Below the pieces are notes generated by a model. The model was given only the letters and a program-made list of their open reading frames with translations, had not been told where the DNA came from and did no database searches. This document shows, one piece after another, positions 9,202 through 16,895 of a stretch of DNA of 37,747 bases. Source of the stretch: Desulfobulbaceae bacterium UBA2775 (GTDB lineage: Bacteria; Desulfobacterota; Desulfobulbia; Desulfobulbales; Desulfocapsaceae). The translations under genes were made by a program, and so were the position numbers. Every line of letters starts with the position of its first letter. The stretch's first letter is position 1. The DNA is taken from NCBI GenBank assembly GCA_002352445.1, contig DEIL01000239.1, positions 1 to 37,747 on the forward strand, written 5' to 3'.

Positions 9202-10818
9202 TTACGCCTTCTCAAGTATTTCTATTACCTCAAAACATTTACGATAAGCTCTCTTCATGATTCTTTCAGCTTCTGTGAGTATTTTTTCCTTAAATTTTTC
9301 ATCTTCAATGTCCTGCATATTTATAAGAACATTCTGGTAGGCACCCCATATGCCGGTCTCCAGAGCTTTGGCACCGACCTGGGTATCTGATTTCGAGGCG
9401 GGGTTGCCATATTTGGCCACTTCAATGAAAGCGTCCCAGCCCTTATCGCCAAACTGCATGGTGGACAGGGGCACATTGATTGCCGTCTGCAGCCCTGCCT
9501 GCATTTTTGCGGTGCGCTCCTGCTGTTCGGTTTCAGTTTCTTTTGGCATTCGCAGTCCTTCCATATATTCATTGAAAGCTGAGGTGTCGGCATCGATCAT
9601 CGGAATCAATTGCCGGGTCAGTTCATGAAGTGTCGGGATGATCTTCATCATATGCGGTTGCACATCCTCAAACCTTCTTACCCCATGGGTCAACTTCGCA
9701 ACCATAGCGCCAAGACCAACTCCTATGGCAGCGACTGCCGCAGATGCAGACCCTCCACCGGGGGCAGAGGAGCGGGAACCAATTTCTTCAATAAAGTCCC
9801 GGACAGAAAGAGTGGCAAGAGGCTCTTCAGGTTCTTCATTAACAATATATTCTATAATCCTCTCCTTCGGGATAAACGGGGAGATTGAATTAAGGCCTAA
9901 CCGTTCAACCACCAGCCTGATCTTTTGCTCTTCCTCATAGATAAAGAGGTTTTCTTTTTCTATATAGTAATCGGCGGCCAGAAGAAGAGATTCCAGTGGA
10001 ACGATTCCTACTATCTCTGATCCTGTGACAGCAAGTTGCAGGGCTTTGGCCTCTTTTCTCACCTCTTCAAACAGGATATGAATGGGTGTAACCCGAAAAT
10101 TATTGAGATTAACTGTTACCTGGGCCATGTTATACTCGTTGACAAACCAGCCCATTCCCTTTACGTCCATCAGCCGGCCAGGGTCATCAGTTCCTCTGCC
10201 GGCTTCCCGCAGGTTCAGAGCTATGCGGTGTGCCTGGTTGGGGGTGCCCAGGAGATTGACATTGTAGGCGATAAGAAACATGCGTGCACCTGCAGCGGTT
10301 GCTCCCCATGAAGGCACGAATTCATCAGGTCCATAATCGGGTTTCCATTTTGGATCTTTAAGTTTTTCCTGCAGCCCTTCATATTCCCCCTGCCGCACAT
10401 CGGGAAGTTTGCGTCGGTAGCCATGCTCAGCTGCCTCCTCATAGAGGTAGAAAGGGACTGCCAACTCCCCGGCTGCTTTTTCGGCAAAACGTCTGGCCAC
10501 ATCAACGCATTCGTCCATGGTTACTCCGGTTACAGGGATAAACGGGCAGACATCCATGGCGCCAAAGCGTGGGTGTTCGCCACTGTGGGTACGCATGTCG
10601 ATTCGTTCTTTGGCCACCCTTGCAGCTGCAAGTGCTCCTTCAATTACACTTTCGGGATCGCCGACAAAGGTATAGACAGTTCTGTTGGTTGATCTTCCCG
10701 GATCCATGTCAAGGAGGGTGCAGCCGTCGGTTTTCTTAATTGCATAACCAATAGCATCTATTACTTCCTGATTGATACCTTCAGAAAAATTAGGTACGCA
10801 TTCAATAATTTTTTTCAT
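9202..10818 (-). CDS. ftcD: Bifunctional glutamate formimidoyltransferase / formimidotetrahydrofolate cyclodeaminase
   Basis: A 538-residue fused enzyme that transfers the formimino group of N-formimino-L-glutamate to tetrahydrofolate and then releases ammonia, giving 5,10-methenyl-THF and glutamate. The transferase domain (about 1-330) starts with ECVPNFSEG and has RTHSGEHPRFGAMDV at 76-90, including His82, the position of the catalytic His in the mammalian enzyme. The cyclodeaminase domain (about 335-538) starts near SVRDFIEEIGSRSSAPGGG and contains DADTSAFNEYM. Length and domain order match animal FTCD (about 541 residues). The start at 10818 gives the conserved N-terminus; it lies 25 bp after hutI. 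It is the last gene of hutU-hutI-ftcD. Confidence 0.93.
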   Translation of the reverse strand: MKKIIECVPNFSEGINQEVIDAIGYAIKKTDGCTLLDMDPGRSTNRTVYTFVGDPESVIEGALAAARVAKERIDMRTHSGEHPRFGAMDVCPFIPVTGVTMDECVDVARRFAEKAAGELAVPFYLYEEAAEHGYRRKLPDVRQGEYEGLQEKLKDPKWKPDYGPDEFVPSWGATAAGARMFLIAYNVNLLGTPNQAHRIALNLREAGRGTDDPGRLMDVKGMGWFVNEYNMAQVTVNLNNFRVTPIHILFEEVRKEAKALQLAVTGSEIVGIVPLESLLLAADYYIEKENLFIYEEEQKIRLVVERLGLNSISPFIPKERIIEYIVNEEPEEPLATLSVRDFIEEIGSRSSAPGGGSASAAVAAIGVGLGAMVAKLTHGVRRFEDVQPHMMKIIPTLHELTRQLIPMIDADTSAFNEYMEGLRMPKETETEQQERTAKMQAGLQTAINVPLSTMQFGDKGWDAFIEVAKYGNPASKSDTQVGAKALETGIWGAYQNVLINMQDIEDEKFKEKILTEAERIMKRAYRKCFEVIEILEKA

Positions 10819-10843
10819 ATTCTTTCTATCCTTTTTTCTTCTC

Positions 10844-12088
10844 TCAGGAGGCCTTTTCCCCACGTTTATATACGTCTACAACAGGAGACACTCCGGCATG
10901 GTAAGCAAGAATCGCTGGAGATTCACCGTCAAGCAGGAGGAAATCTGCCTGCTTTCCCTTCTCCAGACTTCCGGTACTCTTTGCCTTACCGATAGCGTAA
11001 GCTGAATTCAGGGTTGCTGCCGTCAATGCCTCAGCTGGGGACATGCTCATTTTCAAAATGGCAAGGCCGATAACAAAGGGCATCGATTCTGTATAACTTG
11101 AGCCGGGGTTACAGTCTGTGGCCAGCGCAACAGGGAGACTGCTCTCAATCATCTGGCGTGCTCTGGCGTACGGTTTTCTCAGACTGTAGGCGGTGGCAGG
11201 GAGCAGGTTGGCAACAACTCCTGCCCGGGCCATTTTTACGATGTTTTCATCGTTTGCTGCGAGCAGATGGTCTGCAGAAATTGCCCCGAGTTCTGCTGCA
11301 AGCGCTGCTCCTCCAAGATCATGCACTTCATCAGCGTGAATTTTGATGCCCATGCCAAGTGCTTTTGCTGCCTGCAGCAACTGTCGACCCTGCTCAATGG
11401 TAAAGACACCTTCCTCGCAAAAAATATCGCAATGGCCGGCAATATTCTGTTTATGCACGGCGGGTAGCATCTCATTGATAATAAGATGGATAAACGCATC
11501 CGGGTTTTCTTTATAGTGCGGAGGAATTGCATGGGCTCCAAGAAATGTTGCTACAATGTCCTGGGGTGTTGTTCTGGAAACCCGGTCAATTGCTCGCAGC
11601 ATTTTGAGCTCATTCTCTGTGTCAAGGCCATAGCCGCTTTTAATTTCGAGAGTAGTCGTGCCAAAGGATAGAGCAGTCAAGGCATGCCTCAGACAGTTCT
11701 CATAGAGTTTATCTTCTGTGGCCGCCTTTACTGCCTTTACAGAGGACAGGATACCCCCACCCTGTTGCAGAATTTCAAGATAAGGTGTTCCGTCAATTCG
11801 CATTTCAAATTCACTTTCTCTTCTTTCTGCAAAGCAGAGATGAGTATGTGGGTCGACAAAACCTGGCACCATACATTTGGATTGGCAGTCGATTACCTGA
11901 TCAATGGCTTTGGTTTCTATGTTGGCTAGAAGGTTGTTTTCTTCCCCAATCTTTTTGATTAACCCGTTTTCAACAAGGAGAGCTCCATGGCTGAAATGAG
12001 TGGTGCTGCCTTGATCTTTTCCCCCTGCCGGTACACCATTGTCAATCGGTGTATAGATACGGCAATTTCTGAACAATTTTACTGACAT
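10844..12088 (-). CDS. hutI: Imidazolonepropionase
   Basis: A 414-residue amidohydrolase that hydrolyses 4-imidazolone-5-propionate to N-formimino-L-glutamate, the third step of histidine breakdown. It has the metal-binding motif DPHTHLCFAERRESEFEMR, the family sequence GGGILSSVKAVKAA, a later HADEVHD metal motif, and ATDCNPGSS with the conserved Asp near the C-terminal part of the barrel. Length is normal for the family. The start overlaps the end of hutU by 10 bases, and GGAGG about 10 bases upstream lies inside hutU, so translation is probably coupled. The product feeds FtcD, encoded next. Confidence 0.95.
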   Translation of the reverse strand: MSVKLFRNCRIYTPIDNGVPAGGKDQGSTTHFSHGALLVENGLIKKIGEENNLLANIETKAIDQVIDCQSKCMVPGFVDPHTHLCFAERRESEFEMRIDGTPYLEILQQGGGILSSVKAVKAATEDKLYENCLRHALTALSFGTTTLEIKSGYGLDTENELKMLRAIDRVSRTTPQDIVATFLGAHAIPPHYKENPDAFIHLIINEMLPAVHKQNIAGHCDIFCEEGVFTIEQGRQLLQAAKALGMGIKIHADEVHDLGGAALAAELGAISADHLLAANDENIVKMARAGVVANLLPATAYSLRKPYARARQMIESSLPVALATDCNPGSSYTESMPFVIGLAILKMSMSPAEALTAATLNSAYAIGKAKSTGSLEKGKQADFLLLDGESPAILAYHAGVSPVVDVYKRGEKAS

Positions 12089-14136
12089 CCTGGGACAACC
12101 TCCAAGGTTGATGTTTTCATAAAAAGCTCTTCTACCGCCTTCTCCACAACATCATGGTCCGCCTGAAATGGAATAGTGATCTGATCCCCGTTATCATTGT
12201 TCTGATTGTACTGAACAGCCACCTCCATGGCATTGGGATTTCGGCTCCAGTTACGTCGGGCAACTCCGCCCATTACATCCCAGGACATCGCTGAACGGAG
12301 GATTTCGTCAACCCGCCCGCTGCCGTCCAAAACCATGCCGAATCCACCATTGATTGCCTTGCCGATCCCGGTTCCACCACCATTGTGCAACGCAACCATC
12401 GACATACCCCGGGCTGCGTTGCCTGCAAAACAGTGGGTGGCCATATCGGCACAAACATTACTTCCGTCTTTGATATTTGCGGTCTCGCGAAAAGGAGAAT
12501 CGGTACCCCCTGGATCATGGTGATCCCTGCCCAGCATTACAGCTCCGATTTCACCTTTTCTCACCATATCGTTAAATTTCAGGGCGATAGCCACACGGCC
12601 TCCGGCATCGGAATAGAGTATTCTTGCCTGACTGCCTACAACCAGCTTGTTTTTTTTCGCATCTCTGATCCAGATATAATTGTCCCGGTCTTCAGAGCGT
12701 CGGTCCGGATCAATACAGGCCATAGCAGCCTGGTCGGTTTTGTCCAGATCTTCAGGTTTTCCGCTCAAACATACCCAGCGAAAAGGACCATAACCATAGT
12801 CGAAAATCGGACCCATGATATCTTCGAAATAAGAGGGGTAGATAAAACCATCTTTAGCATCCACTCCGTTTTTGGCAACCTCGGTTACCCCGGCATCAAA
12901 GACAGCCTTTAAAAATGCATTGCCGTAATCAAAAAAATAGGTTCCCTGTTCGGTCAGTCTTCCGATAACCCGGCAATGTCGGCGCAAACTCTTATCAACC
13001 AGTCGTTTAAACTCTTCTCTATTGGAACCAAGCAGTTTAGTGCGTTCCTCAAAAGTTAATCCCTGGGGACAGTATCCGCCATCGTATACCACATGGCAGG
13101 AAGTCTGATCGGAAAGAAGGTCCACTTTAGTCTTTTTTGCCGCCATATATTCCAGGAGATCTACAATATTACCGTGGTAGGCAATGGATGTATTGTCTTT
13201 GGCGGTTACTGCTTCAGCAGCCATTTTCAGGACTTCATCCATATTGTCCGAGACAATGTCAACCCATCCCTGTCGGTGTCGAGTGGTTATCCTGGAAAGA
13301 TCAACTTCAGCTGTTATGGATACGGCACCGGTGATTTTTGCTGCTTTAGGCTGGGCACCGCTCATGCCTCCAAGCCCTGAGGAAACAAAAAGTAATCCGG
13401 CAAGATCTTCATCGTCAGTCACATTGCACATCTGACGTCCTGCGTTGAGCAGAGTGTTATAGGTGCCATGGACAATGCCCTGGGGTCCGATATACATCCA
13501 TCCGCCGGCGGTCATCTGCCCGTAGGAGGAAACACCCATCTGGGCAGCAATTTCCCAGTCATCCGGATTATCATATAAACCAACCATCAACCCGTTGGTG
13601 ATGATAACCCTCGGATTGCCAGGACTGGACTTAAAGAGGCCAAGGGGATGACCTGACTGCATAACGAGGGTCTGGTTTTCAGTAAGTAGTTGCAGGTATT
13701 TTTTAATGAGACGCAACTGCATCCAGTCATGACAGACACTGCCTGTTTCCCCATAAGTGACAAGCTCGTAAGGGTAGAGGGCAACATCAAAACTGAGATT
13801 GTTGTCAATCATCAACTGAAAGGCCTTGCCTGCCAGACACTCACCTCTGTATTCATCGACAGGGCGTGGGTTGATGATCCCTTCAGGCCTGAAGCGATAG
13901 CCGTAAATCCTGCCGCGAGTTCTGAGTTCTTCCAGGAATTCGGGGACCAATACGGTATGATGCTGCTCGGGAATGTAACGAAGGGCGTTTTTCAAAGCGG
14001 TCTGGGTCTGCTTTTTATTAAGCCGGAAACCACGATCAGGTGCACGTCGAATGCCCTCCTGAAAGGAAGTTTTCTCAGGTAATTCGTCATCAAGACGAAT
14101 TGTCATGGATTGAGAAATGTCTATATTGGTGAGCAT
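12079..14136 (-). CDS. hutU: Urocanate hydratase (long form)
   Basis: A 685-residue NAD-dependent urocanase that converts urocanate to 4-imidazolone-5-propionate. Recognisable blocks include FKSSPGNPRVIITNGLMVG, QMTAGGWMYIGPQGIVHGTY and HNGGGTGIGKAINGGFGM. It is much longer than the roughly 555-residue Pseudomonas/Bacillus HutU and close to the roughly 676-residue animal enzyme, so it belongs to the long form. The start at 14136 was preferred to an upstream in-frame ATG because AGAAGGAGA lies 5-6 bases before it. It is the first gene of the hutU-hutI-ftcD operon and is transcribed divergently from hutH. A promoter and an operator-like site lie about 45-70 bases upstream. Confidence 0.94.
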   Translation of the reverse strand: MLTNIDISQSMTIRLDDELPEKTSFQEGIRRAPDRGFRLNKKQTQTALKNALRYIPEQHHTVLVPEFLEELRTRGRIYGYRFRPEGIINPRPVDEYRGECLAGKAFQLMIDNNLSFDVALYPYELVTYGETGSVCHDWMQLRLIKKYLQLLTENQTLVMQSGHPLGLFKSSPGNPRVIITNGLMVGLYDNPDDWEIAAQMGVSSYGQMTAGGWMYIGPQGIVHGTYNTLLNAGRQMCNVTDDEDLAGLLFVSSGLGGMSGAQPKAAKITGAVSITAEVDLSRITTRHRQGWVDIVSDNMDEVLKMAAEAVTAKDNTSIAYHGNIVDLLEYMAAKKTKVDLLSDQTSCHVVYDGGYCPQGLTFEERTKLLGSNREEFKRLVDKSLRRHCRVIGRLTEQGTYFFDYGNAFLKAVFDAGVTEVAKNGVDAKDGFIYPSYFEDIMGPIFDYGYGPFRWVCLSGKPEDLDKTDQAAMACIDPDRRSEDRDNYIWIRDAKKNKLVVGSQARILYSDAGGRVAIALKFNDMVRKGEIGAVMLGRDHHDPGGTDSPFRETANIKDGSNVCADMATHCFAGNAARGMSMVALHNGGGTGIGKAINGGFGMVLDGSGRVDEILRSAMSWDVMGGVARRNWSRNPNAMEVAVQYNQNNDNGDQITIPFQADHDVVEKAVEELFMKTSTLEVVPGCQ

Positions 14137-14179
14137 AATTTTCTCCTTCTGCTGCAATGATTTTTCTAAATACTTCACT

Positions 14180-14208
14180 AATATACTTCACAATAAATGT
14201 CTATACAA
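14180..14208 (-). promoter_or_regulatory. Predicted sigma70-type promoter of hutU-hutI-ftcD
   Basis: On the minus strand a -35 box TTGTAT (complement of 14203-14208) is followed after exactly 17 bases by a -10 box TATATT (complement of 14180-14185). The -10 ends 44 bases upstream of the hutU start. The -35 overlaps a HutC-like operator, which suits repression. The prediction rests on sequence fit only. Confidence 0.6.
14198..14207. promoter_or_regulatory. Predicted HutC operator, hutU side
   Basis: TGTCTATACA differs by one base from the symmetric TGTATATACA core seen on the hutH side and from the TGTA-N2-TACA pattern known for HutC regulators. It overlaps the -35 box of the hutU promoter. 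The weaker symmetry may mean weaker binding than at the hutH side. Confidence 0.55.
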
Positions 14209-14253
14209 CTGTTTTCATTTATAAGTAAGCGAAGGAGCATAATTTCAGGTTAA

Positions 14254-14268
14254 ATACTGTAGCAGTAT
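14254..14268. promoter_or_regulatory. Short palindrome in the hutU-hutH divergent region
   Basis: ATACTG (14254-14259) and CAGTAT (14263-14268) form a perfect 6-bp inverted repeat around a 3-base centre, between the two divergent promoters. It could be a site for a second regulator such as a nitrogen or catabolite factor. Short palindromes arise by chance, so this is weak. Confidence 0.25.
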
Positions 14269-14334
14269 CTTGCTGTATCCCTGTTTCTAGCGTATATTAG
14301 CCAAAGTATCGAGGGGTTTTCCCAGAGTAATAAC

Positions 14335-14363
14335 TTGTAATGCTAAAGAAATAATTGTATATA
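14335..14363 (+). promoter_or_regulatory. Predicted sigma70-type promoter of hutH
   Basis: The -35 box TTGTAA (14335-14340) and the -10 box TATATA (14358-14363) are separated by 17 bases. The -10 lies inside the palindromic HutC operator, so repressor binding would exclude RNA polymerase. Transcription would start near 14370, about 20 bases before the MITE-like element that fills most of the leader. Confidence 0.62.
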
Positions 14364-14369
14364 CAATTA
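14352..14369. promoter_or_regulatory. Predicted HutC operator, hutH side (perfect palindrome)
   Basis: TAATTGTATATACAATTA is a perfect 18-bp palindrome containing TGTATATACA, the TGTA-N2-TACA pattern recognised by HutC repressors. It covers the -10 box of the hutH promoter. A hutC gene lies downstream of hutH in the same locus. Confidence 0.75.
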
Positions 14370-14391
14370 ATCTTCTGGACGATTACCAACC

Positions 14392-14534
14392 AGGAGGTTG
14401 TCCGAGAATAAGCATTTTCTCTCAAATCGAGGTTTTTCAGAAAAATAAGCACAGCCATATACGTGATATTACGAGCATTATTTTTATGAAAATAACGGAG
14501 AATTGGGGCAAAATGTATTCTCGGATAGCCTCCT
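14392..14534 (-). mobile_element. MITE-like palindromic element, copy 1 (hutH leader)
   Basis: A 143-bp element with terminal inverted repeats. The left end AGGAGGTTGTCCGAGAATA matches the inverse complement of the right end with three mismatches near the tip, and CATTTT follows on both sides. Inner AAAAATAA/TTATTTTT arms extend the pairing, so nearly the whole element can fold as one hairpin. Its inverse complement matches 33505-33646 closely (visually over 80%). It encodes no transposase, and no clear target duplication is visible. It sits between the hutH promoter and the hutH start codon. Confidence 0.82.
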
Positions 14535-14574
14535 AGCTGAAGCACTGTTAGAAAAGCATACAACTGGAAAAGAT

Positions 14575-16107
14575 ATGAAAGAACTTCACATTTTACCCGG
14601 CAAGATGACACTCCAGCAGTTAAGGATTGTTTCGAGGAATAAAATCCGAATTCAGCTTGATCCCAGCTGTAAAGATGTAGTGAGAAAATCTGTGGAAACG
14701 GTGGAGGATGTGATCAGCTCGGGAAGGGTGATCTACGGTATCAATACAGGTTTCGGGTTATTGGCAAATACCGTTATCCCACATGAAGAGCTTGAACATC
14801 TGCAACGCTCGATTGTCCTCTCCCATGCTGCGGGGATAGGAGATTTTATGGATGAATCGACAACGCGATTGTTGATGGTTCTGAAGATCAACAGTCTGGC
14901 CCGTGGCTATTCCGGTATTCGTCTGAGGGTTATTAATGCATTGATTAAACTGGTCAATGCCGGAGTCTATCCCTGCATCCCTAAAAAGGGCTCCGTCGGA
15001 GCGTCCGGAGATTTGGCACCCCTGGCGCATATGAGCACCACTTTGCTGGGTGAGGGAGAGGCTTATTTTAAAGGACAGCGAATGTCGGGCAGGGAAGGCC
15101 TCAAAATAGCCGGGCTGGATCCGGTTGTACTTGGACCAAAAGAAGGTCTGGCTCTTCTTAACGGCACCCAGGCCTCTACGGCATTTGCTTTGCAGGGGTT
15201 GTTTGCTACAGAAGACCTTTTTGCCGCAGCCCTTGTTGCAGGCAGTCTCAGTGTGGAAGCAGCTCTGGGAAGCAGACGGCCTTTTGAGCATTCAATACAT
15301 GAGGTTCGTGGCCATCAGAGTCAGATCGATACCGCCGCTGCTTTTCGTCATTTGCTGGAGACAACAAGTGAGATAGGTATTTCTCACAAAGAATGCGAAG
15401 GTGTGCAGGATCCTTATTCCCTGAGATGCCAGCCGCAAGTGATGGGGGCCTGTCTTACTCAGATTAGAAATAGTGCAACAGTTCTTGTGACTGAGGCAAA
15501 TGCGGTTTCGGATAATCCACTGGTTTTCTCCGACAGTTGCGATATTGTCTCAGGAGGTAATTTCCATGCTGAACCAGTTGGTATGGCCGCGGACAATCTG
15601 GCACTTGCCCTTGCTGAAATCGGATCGATTTCTGAGAGAAGAATCGCTTTACTCATTGATACCCATATGAGTAAGCTGCCACCATTCCTGGTGGAAAAGG
15701 GCGGGCTCAACTCAGGTTTTATGATTGCCCAGGTAACATCGGCTGCTCTTGCCAGCGAAAATAAATCCCTTGCCCATCCTGCATCGGTTGATAGCCTGCC
15801 TACCTCGGCAAATCAGGAAGATCATGTCTCCATGGCAACTTTTGCCGGTCGCAGACTTGCGGATATGGCAGAAAATACTGGAGGGGTTCTGGCTATCGAA
15901 CTTCTTGCTGCCTGTCAGGGGTTAGATTTCAGAGCACCACTGAAGAGTTCAGCGCCGCTTGAAAAAGCAAAGAGCATGCTCCGTGAACTGGTACCCTTTT
16001 ATGACCAGGATCGGTATTTTGCGCCTGATATTGAGAAGGCAAGTGGCCTGATCACCTCCGGAGCTTTGAATTCACTGGCTGACAAAGATCTCTTGCCTAG
16101 CCTGTGA
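14575..16107 (+). CDS. hutH: Histidine ammonia-lyase
   Basis: A 510-residue lyase that deaminates L-histidine to urocanate, the first step of the pathway. The MIO-forming tripeptide Ala143-Ser144-Gly145 lies in GSVGASGDLAPLAHM, at the position known for Pseudomonas HutH. Other family blocks are YGINTGFG, LLNGTQAS and QDPYSLRCQPQVMG-type sequence. The start at 14575 gives the normal family N-terminus; an in-frame upstream ATG at 14503 would translate part of the MITE-like element and is rejected. The ribosome-binding site is weak (GGAAAAG). The leader is about 200 bases long, most of it repeat. hutC follows 22 bases after the stop. Confidence 0.95.
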   Translation: MKELHILPGKMTLQQLRIVSRNKIRIQLDPSCKDVVRKSVETVEDVISSGRVIYGINTGFGLLANTVIPHEELEHLQRSIVLSHAAGIGDFMDESTTRLLMVLKINSLARGYSGIRLRVINALIKLVNAGVYPCIPKKGSVGASGDLAPLAHMSTTLLGEGEAYFKGQRMSGREGLKIAGLDPVVLGPKEGLALLNGTQASTAFALQGLFATEDLFAAALVAGSLSVEAALGSRRPFEHSIHEVRGHQSQIDTAAAFRHLLETTSEIGISHKECEGVQDPYSLRCQPQVMGACLTQIRNSATVLVTEANAVSDNPLVFSDSCDIVSGGNFHAEPVGMAADNLALALAEIGSISERRIALLIDTHMSKLPPFLVEKGGLNSGFMIAQVTSAALASENKSLAHPASVDSLPTSANQEDHVSMATFAGRRLADMAENTGGVLAIELLAACQGLDFRAPLKSSAPLEKAKSMLRELVPFYDQDRYFAPDIEKASGLITSGALNSLADKDLLPSL

Positions 16108-16129
16108 ATCACCTCAGGGATAACTGTAT

Positions 16130-16876
16130 ATGAATAAGAATATCAATCCATCCCTTCCTCGCTATCAGCAGGTAAAAGAATATATTTTGTCTCGAATAGA
16201 CAGTGGTGAACTGCAGGCTGAGATGAAAATCGAGTCTGAGAATCGACTCGTTGAGTTGCTCGGTGTTTCAAGAATGACAGTGAACCGTGCACTTCGAGAG
16301 TTGAGCGGAGAGGGTAAGCTTACTCGAATTCAGGGTGTGGGGACATTTGTTGCCAGCCAGAAGCCTCAATCCGCTCTACTTGAAGTTCAGTCAATTGCCC
16401 GGGAAATTCGTGACAGGGGAGGTGTCTACTCCTGTAATATCCAGCTTCTGCTGGAGGAAAAAGCCAAACCGTCACTGGCTCTATCCCTGGGACTTCAGCC
16501 GTATGGTACAGTGTATCATTCAATTATAGTACATATGGATAACGGGATCCCTATTCAGCTCGCAGACAGATACGTTAACCCGTCAATCGCACCAGATTAT
16601 TTAGCGCAGGACTTCACAAAAATGTCCCCAAATGAATACCTGTTAAGTCTTTTTCCTATTTCGGAAGTAGAGCATGTGGTGGAGGCTGTGATTGCCGATG
16701 GCTGGATACGGGATCTGTTGAATATCAATGAGGCGGAACCGTGCCTGGTTCTCCATCGTACAACCTGGGTAAAAAGTGGAATAGCCACAAAAAGCAGTTT
16801 TTTTTATCCCGGTTCCCGTTATATAATTGGTGGTCGGTTTGCTCCGTCAAATCGGGGGAGTATCCGGGTCACTTGA
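16130..16876 (+). CDS. hutC: GntR-family histidine utilisation repressor
   Basis: A 248-residue regulator with an N-terminal GntR winged helix (about 8-75, including GVSRMTVNRALRELSGEGKL and QGVGTFVA) and a C-terminal UTRA ligand domain (about 95-240). HutC-specific sequence runs throughout: KPQSALLEVQSIAREI, QLADRYVNPSIAPDYL, EHVVEAVIADG and the terminal PGSRYIIGGRF. HutC normally binds TGTA-N2-TACA operators and is released by urocanate. Two such sites lie in the hutU-hutH divergent region. It is 22 bases after hutH and 19 bases before the oxidoreductase gene, so the three are probably one transcript, giving autoregulation. Confidence 0.92.
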   Translation: MNKNINPSLPRYQQVKEYILSRIDSGELQAEMKIESENRLVELLGVSRMTVNRALRELSGEGKLTRIQGVGTFVASQKPQSALLEVQSIAREIRDRGGVYSCNIQLLLEEKAKPSLALSLGLQPYGTVYHSIIVHMDNGIPIQLADRYVNPSIAPDYLAQDFTKMSPNEYLLSLFPISEVEHVVEAVIADGWIRDLLNINEAEPCLVLHRTTWVKSGIATKSSFFYPGSRYIIGGRFAPSNRGSIRVT

Positions 16877-16895
16877 AAAGCTGAAGGAGATTCTT

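Noticed and set aside
12385..12912. Plus-strand reading frame inside hutU
   Set aside because: It is a shadow frame of a conserved enzyme gene with no family resemblance.
14503..14574. N-terminal extension of HutH starting MGQNVFSD
   Set aside because: These residues come from reading through the MITE-like element. A similar peptide appears in the other copy at 33.5 kb, and the HutH family starts near MKELHILPG.
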